Source: Saccoglossus kowalevskii (lineage: Eukaryota; Hemichordata; Enteropneusta; Harrimaniidae). From it: a DNA stretch of 22,215 nucleotides. The DNA lies in assembly GCF_000003605.2 (NCBI RefSeq), contig NW_003122907.1:744890-767104 (forward strand), written 5' to 3'. Position numbers and translations under genes: made by a program. Shown in pieces: positions 18,845 through 22,215 of this stretch; the stretch's first letter is position 1, and each line of letters starts with the position of its first letter. Under the pieces are notes generated by a model. The model worked only from the letters and a program-made list of their open reading frames with translations, was not told the DNA's origin and searched no databases.

Positions 18845-18982
18845 ATGATGAGATCGGAAGCCTCCAAGCCTAAGGTACGTATTTTTTTTTCAACGTCGTC
18901 GGTGTGTACTACCACTGTGGCGTGTGCTTGCATATAGGTCTTACAACGTACCAACACTCGAGTTCCAGCTAACACCGCAAAT
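18845..18982 (+). CDS. 5' end of a gene: two short candidate coding exons
   Basis: Exon 1 (18845-18874) reads MMRSEASKPK. It has an in-frame stop about 18 bases upstream, so the ATG pair is a proper start. It ends exactly at a GTACGT donor. After a 63-bp pyrimidine-containing intron ending CATATAG, exon 2 (18938-18982) reads VLQRTNTRVPANTAN in the same phase and ends at a GTAAGT donor. Both exons are whole codons (30 and 45 bases). Together they encode a basic, Ser/Thr-rich N-terminus. No family was recognised. Further exons were not found before the LINE at 20880, so the rest would lie beyond a long intron. The X-boxes 0.6 kb upstream hint at a ciliary gene (inference). No transcript evidence is available, and two-exon micro-structures can arise by chance. 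Confidence 0.35.
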
Positions 18983-19084
18983 GTAAGTGTTCCACCATGG
19001 AAATAGCATGTATTTAAAGTTGTTAAGGAGGTCACATATCTCGCCGTATTGACAGTGTCTACATGTATCGGTCTAGCGTTAGTG

Positions 19085-19583
19085 TCACGATCCACAGTAC
19101 GCAGGCTTATATTGCGAACCCAATACTGTCATGATGTCGTTGACAAGAATGTGTTTATTTCTTAATTCACTAAGCTGGTTTAAGCATCGCGTTGGCGCGA
19201 AGGCAGCCGTTTGTTGTCTTAGAGATTGCACTATCTCGATAATTTGTACATTCATGCGTTTGCGTCCACTTCTCTTTCTTACACCCAAGAATTCCTGTAA
19301 TACTTGAATATATATATCTCTAAATGTAAACAATGGCAAAGAGACACGACTTGGGTTTGACTGACCGACTTTCTTATAATAACAATTCTAATCGTTGAAG
19401 CTCAGTATTTTAACCATATGTTTACATCCTGATATCAAATTACGTTCAGTCTATAATAAAACCATGTGCCCATTCCTACCTGGGAATACTATCTAATTGA
19501 AGTCTCAATAACTCAGTGAAATCATGCAACCGTCTGCTCCGTAGTCGGTATGTCTCGATTCGTTCGTCCCACTGAAACATCAC
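19085..19583 (-). CDS. Candidate two-exon minus-strand gene, unknown protein
   Basis: On the minus strand a frame starting MFQWDERIETYRLRSRRL (ATG at 19583) runs to a CCCAG|GTAGGA donor after base 19480. A second open frame follows an acceptor (TTTACATTTAG) with exon start at 19319. The join is phase-compatible (AG+A, Arg) and continues DIYIQVLQEFLGVRKRSGR, then an ELRNKHILVNDIMTVL phrase, to a TGA at 19085-19087. The joined product of roughly 110 residues looks like an ordinary soluble helical protein with charged Arg/Leu-rich segments. I do not recognise it. The upstream TTTCAG could instead be an acceptor, making the first part an internal exon. There is also a GTAAGA donor-like word inside the second exon. 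The gene would sit in the proposed intron of the plus-strand gene. No polyadenylation signal is clear. Confidence 0.25.
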
Positions 19584-20153
19584 TACAGTCACTACGTATG
19601 ATATATGTTGTTCTATTTTTAACTGCGGTGTACGATACAGACCAGAGTGTGTTTTATCGTAAATAACGCATTTCCCCGTGATGATTTGAAGGAAACAGAA
19701 ATAATGATTGCTGTCCACTTTTCAGTTAATTGCCACGCGCTGGACTGTGACTTGCCACAAAAACGGCAATCTTTCTAACGAAGCCGTTGTCGGGTATGCC
19801 ACATTATTTGTTCGCAATTTATGTCATTTCCGGTTTCGCACCTTAATCTTGAACCAGGTATGCAGGGCTTGATTTCGCAAATATGTTTGGGTCAAAAACA
19901 GACAGTAACAAGTAATTATCATAAAAAAATCGGTAACACTGAGTGGTGGGCAGCGGTGTATACCATGTGAATTAAAAGCGGTGATATACCAAAGGAATGT
20001 ACACTTATGTTACCAGATACTCAGTGGAAGTACTGTTTACCGATTCAGAATTAGAACTATACTTTACAGAAACTGATATGCCATTTTTGTTTTATAAATT
20101 TTCGATACCGTAGCTGACTCATACATGACATGATGTCGTCGTTCTGGGGCTAC

Positions 20154-20220
20154 TGACGTCACCAATGCCCTGATGATATACATCTGTAATTTCGCGAGGG
20201 AACCAATCAATCAGTGACGT
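20154..20220. promoter_or_regulatory. CRE/CCAAT cluster
   Basis: A perfect CRE palindrome TGACGTCA at 20154-20161 is followed directly by CCAAT at 20162-20166. Forty bases on, CCAATCAATCAGTGACGT (20203-20220) gives another CCAAT and a half CRE. CRE plus CCAAT spacing is typical of CREB/NF-Y promoters. The only candidate target is the minus-strand frame starting at 19583, about 570 bases away, so the link is tentative. Confidence 0.35.
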
Positions 20221-20879
20221 TGAACATGATCAATTGCCCCGAGCGACCTAATTCTGTCATCAATTACTAAAGCAATTTCCCGCAAAAATTGAGGAGGAAA
20301 TGCATTTGCTTAAAAACTTTCGCTAACCGAGTCACTTGTTCAATGCAAATGTATTTGTTTTGTGTTTTTTATCGTTGTTTTTTATGGAAACATGCTATTT
20401 CAGTGTTGGGATAGTCAGATGTACTGCAGCTGGGTTATATTAGTTAAGGGCTGTGAAGTGTATTTGTTTCTATGACAACCAATACTATATCTCAGCGCAA
20501 CATTGCATTGATTCCTGTCCGCCATGTTGAACTGAGGAATGTGTGTTCAATTTTATAATGTGTTAGTTAGGACATTAATAATAATAATAATAAATACGTG
20601 CACATACACTGTTACGTGACCGTGTCATGTAAACTCAAAAATGCATAAACACATAAAATATGCTAATATAAAAAAACAGCTACAGAAATTATCGCATTAT
20701 ATTTGTTTGTAAGAAAGGCAAAAAGAATTTACTATAATGCCGAGCTGTTAGCAGGCATCGGAAAACAAAAAGTCAGAAGACAGCATCTGTAGACCAAGCT
20801 GTAGTTAATGAATCAATGTTTTATGGCCAAAACTAAATCCTCGTCTTGATTTTATAACATTATTTCTTTAGAAGCTTAA

Positions 20880-22047
20880 GAAACTGAATAGTTTCCATTA
20901 TAGCTTCAGAGAAAAAAGGTAACACAAAATGATCATTACTTAACCAAACAATTGCGACTGATACCATTTCGATAGAGGATCATCTGGTATGGGTATATTT
21001 GTTAATTCTAGGGGAAACCTTTGACACCATTGATTAACAAAGTGGTTTCACGGTTAAATTTCAAATTAAAACAGTTTGTACATAATACATGCCCGATAAC
21101 TTGAATACAAGCCGTGGAGTCCCCAAGGTCCTGTTTTAGGTCCTCTTCTTTTTATTCTACACATAGATATGTTGAATTCGTCAGCTGCGTTTAATTGTAT
21201 CTCATTTGCAGCGTACAGGTATGTCAAATTTTTATCACACGACCGTTTCCAAGGTAATATAATAATTTGATTAATTGATGCAAGGTCAATGAATTAATCC
21301 TTAATGTTGACAAAAGCAAATTCCACAATTTAAAAAAAACACCCAAAAAAAAGATATTGACACCGTTAATAATTTACTATTAGATAATACGCCTTTGAAT
21401 TCACCTGTCTCTTTGAAACTTCACATTAAAAGTTATATTAAAACATATCCCGATCATTGCGACATCAATCACCAAAACTCATATTGGTGACGTCATACTT
21501 CATTCAGACACATTTGATGTATTGTATGGAAATGTGGGGTCATACATACGTGTCAATTATGAAACATATATTTTCATATTGCAAAACAGTTTGTCAGAAT
21601 AACAACAAGAATTTTTGATATATAAAAATTGCAAATTGCAATTGCAGATTAGGCTCTTGATATTCAATTTAAAACAGAACAATTTAGCGATAGATTTAAT
21701 TATTTCATGCTAATTTTACATTCGTATAACACTTAAAATGTGTTCGTTTGAAGGACAACATGTTCACATTGCAAACATAATATAATAGTTTAGTATTATT
21801 TGGAACTCATTACCAACGGTAATAAAATTGATTGTTATTATTTCTCGCGAAACAACTTTAATGGCCCTGAAAAGCCACATACTGAATTGTACGTTGTATA
21901 TAAAAGTTATTACCAATAATAATAATGTAATTATAATAGTGGGAGAAAATGTATCATTAGCTCAAATGGGGCTACTTGTTATGATTTATCTGAATTTTGT
22001 ACGTGTGCTATGTGCAATTTACTGTTTGTTGGTAGAAATAAATAAAC
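20880..22047 (+). mobile_element. Degenerate LINE retrotransposon, CR1/jockey-like, with 3' tail
   Basis: Plus-strand frames, broken by shifts and stops, give an ordered reverse transcriptase. HYSFREKR is near 20896-20919, and ETFDTID at 21014-21034 corresponds to the AFDTxDH box. WF plus an ISN-KQFV remnant follows near 21043-21080, then SPQGPVLGPLLFILHIDML around 21117-21174. FNCISFAAYR near 21190-21220 sits where FADD should be, so the catalytic aspartates are lost. Downstream come NVDKSKFHN-like sequence near 21305-21330, YCMEMWGHTY near 21520-21550, KMCSFEGQHV near 21736-21766, WNSLPTVIK at about 21804, and LKSHIL at about 21866. The 3' UTR contains GGGGCTACTTG and ends in AAATAAATAAA (22036-22046), an AT-rich LINE-type tail. 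The short distance between the AFDTID and WF boxes indicates an internal deletion. It is not functional. Confidence 0.85.
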
Positions 22048-22052
22048 TATGG

Positions 22053-22215
22053 AGCGTCATTGTTTAGTGCGTGTGCGTCATTGTTTAGAGCGTGTGCGTC
22101 ATTGTTTAGAGCGTGTGCGTCATTGTTTAGAGCGTGTGCGACATTGTTTAGTGCGTGTGCGTCATTGTTTAGTGCGTGTGCGTCATTGTTTAGTGCGTGT
22201 GCGTCATTGTTTAGA
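22053..22215. repeat. 21-bp minisatellite running off the window end
   Basis: CATTGTTTAG-W-GCGTGTGCGT repeats with an exact 21-base period from 22058 (starts 22058, 22079, 22100, 22121, 22142, 22163, 22184, 22205). That gives seven full copies and a partial one. The only frequent variant is position 11, which is T,A,A,A,T,T,T,A along the array. Copy 4 ends GCGA instead of GCGT. The array begins a few bases after the LINE's AT-rich tail and continues past the window, so its full length is unknown. Confidence 0.95.

Larger units (their letters stand above)
18983..20879. other. Putative intron or intergenic stretch
   Basis: Apart from the minus-strand candidate exons and the CRE/CCAAT block, nothing is supported here. 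A trinucleotide ATA/AAT run lies at about 20577-20594, and a GCCATGTTG word (YY1-like) at 20521-20529. No plus-strand exon continuing the MMRSEASKPK frame was found. Confidence 0.4.

Noticed and set aside
18817-19095. 92-codon minus frame antisense to the candidate first exons
   Set aside because: No motif and no proper start context. It overlaps better-supported plus-strand splice signals.
22053-22215. CRISPR-like regular repetition
   Set aside because: The units are contiguous 21-mers with no variable spacers, so this is a minisatellite.

Overview
The window looks like a piece of an animal nuclear genome, most likely a marine invertebrate. It is AT-rich, every reading frame is broken by stops, and plausible coding segments are short and end in GT/AG splice-like signals. 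It carries degraded LINE retrotransposons, short inverted-repeat elements and minisatellites. I saw no operons, ribosome-binding sites, long bacterial-type ORFs, rRNA or CRISPR array. The phylum cannot be fixed from what is here.

Layout. 1-3668: gene-poor, with a three-copy 41-bp tandem repeat at 822-943. 3669-4822: a TTAA-flanked element fragment, then a small cysteine-rich ORF (4574-4822) that is the best single-exon coding candidate. 5590-6930: a 5'-truncated, stop-riddled LINE on the minus strand with a readable YADD box. 7139-9550: four ends or copies of a GTCGTC-rich inverted-repeat element (one of them the earlier 3669 fragment), TA microsatellites and a separate 137-bp inverted-repeat element. 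12250-15085: four copies of a second subfamily of the same TTAA element, two of them nearly complete and mutually inverted about 1 kb apart, plus a decayed tRNA-like/SINE relic. 15690-16190: several CCAAT boxes, two spaced 31 bp apart. 16883-17372: a four-copy degenerate tandem repeat of about 100-136 bp. 18219-18982: the most gene-like locus. Two close matches to the RFX X-box are followed by a leader with possible splice sites, an ATG and two short coding exons. 19085-19583: a possible two-exon minus-strand gene. 20154-20220: a CRE/CCAAT cluster. 20880-22047: a second LINE relic, plus strand, running to its AT-rich tail. 22053-22215: a 21-bp minisatellite abutting that tail and leaving the window.

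No complete multi-exon gene is contained here. The likely reading is intergenic or intronic DNA shaped by transposons, with one promoter and 5' gene end near 18.2-19.0 kb whose remaining exons would lie outside the window. If that gene is RFX-controlled it may be ciliary. That is an inference from the X-boxes and not from the short protein start. The most coherent possibly undescribed item is the eight-member TTAA-flanked inverted-repeat family.
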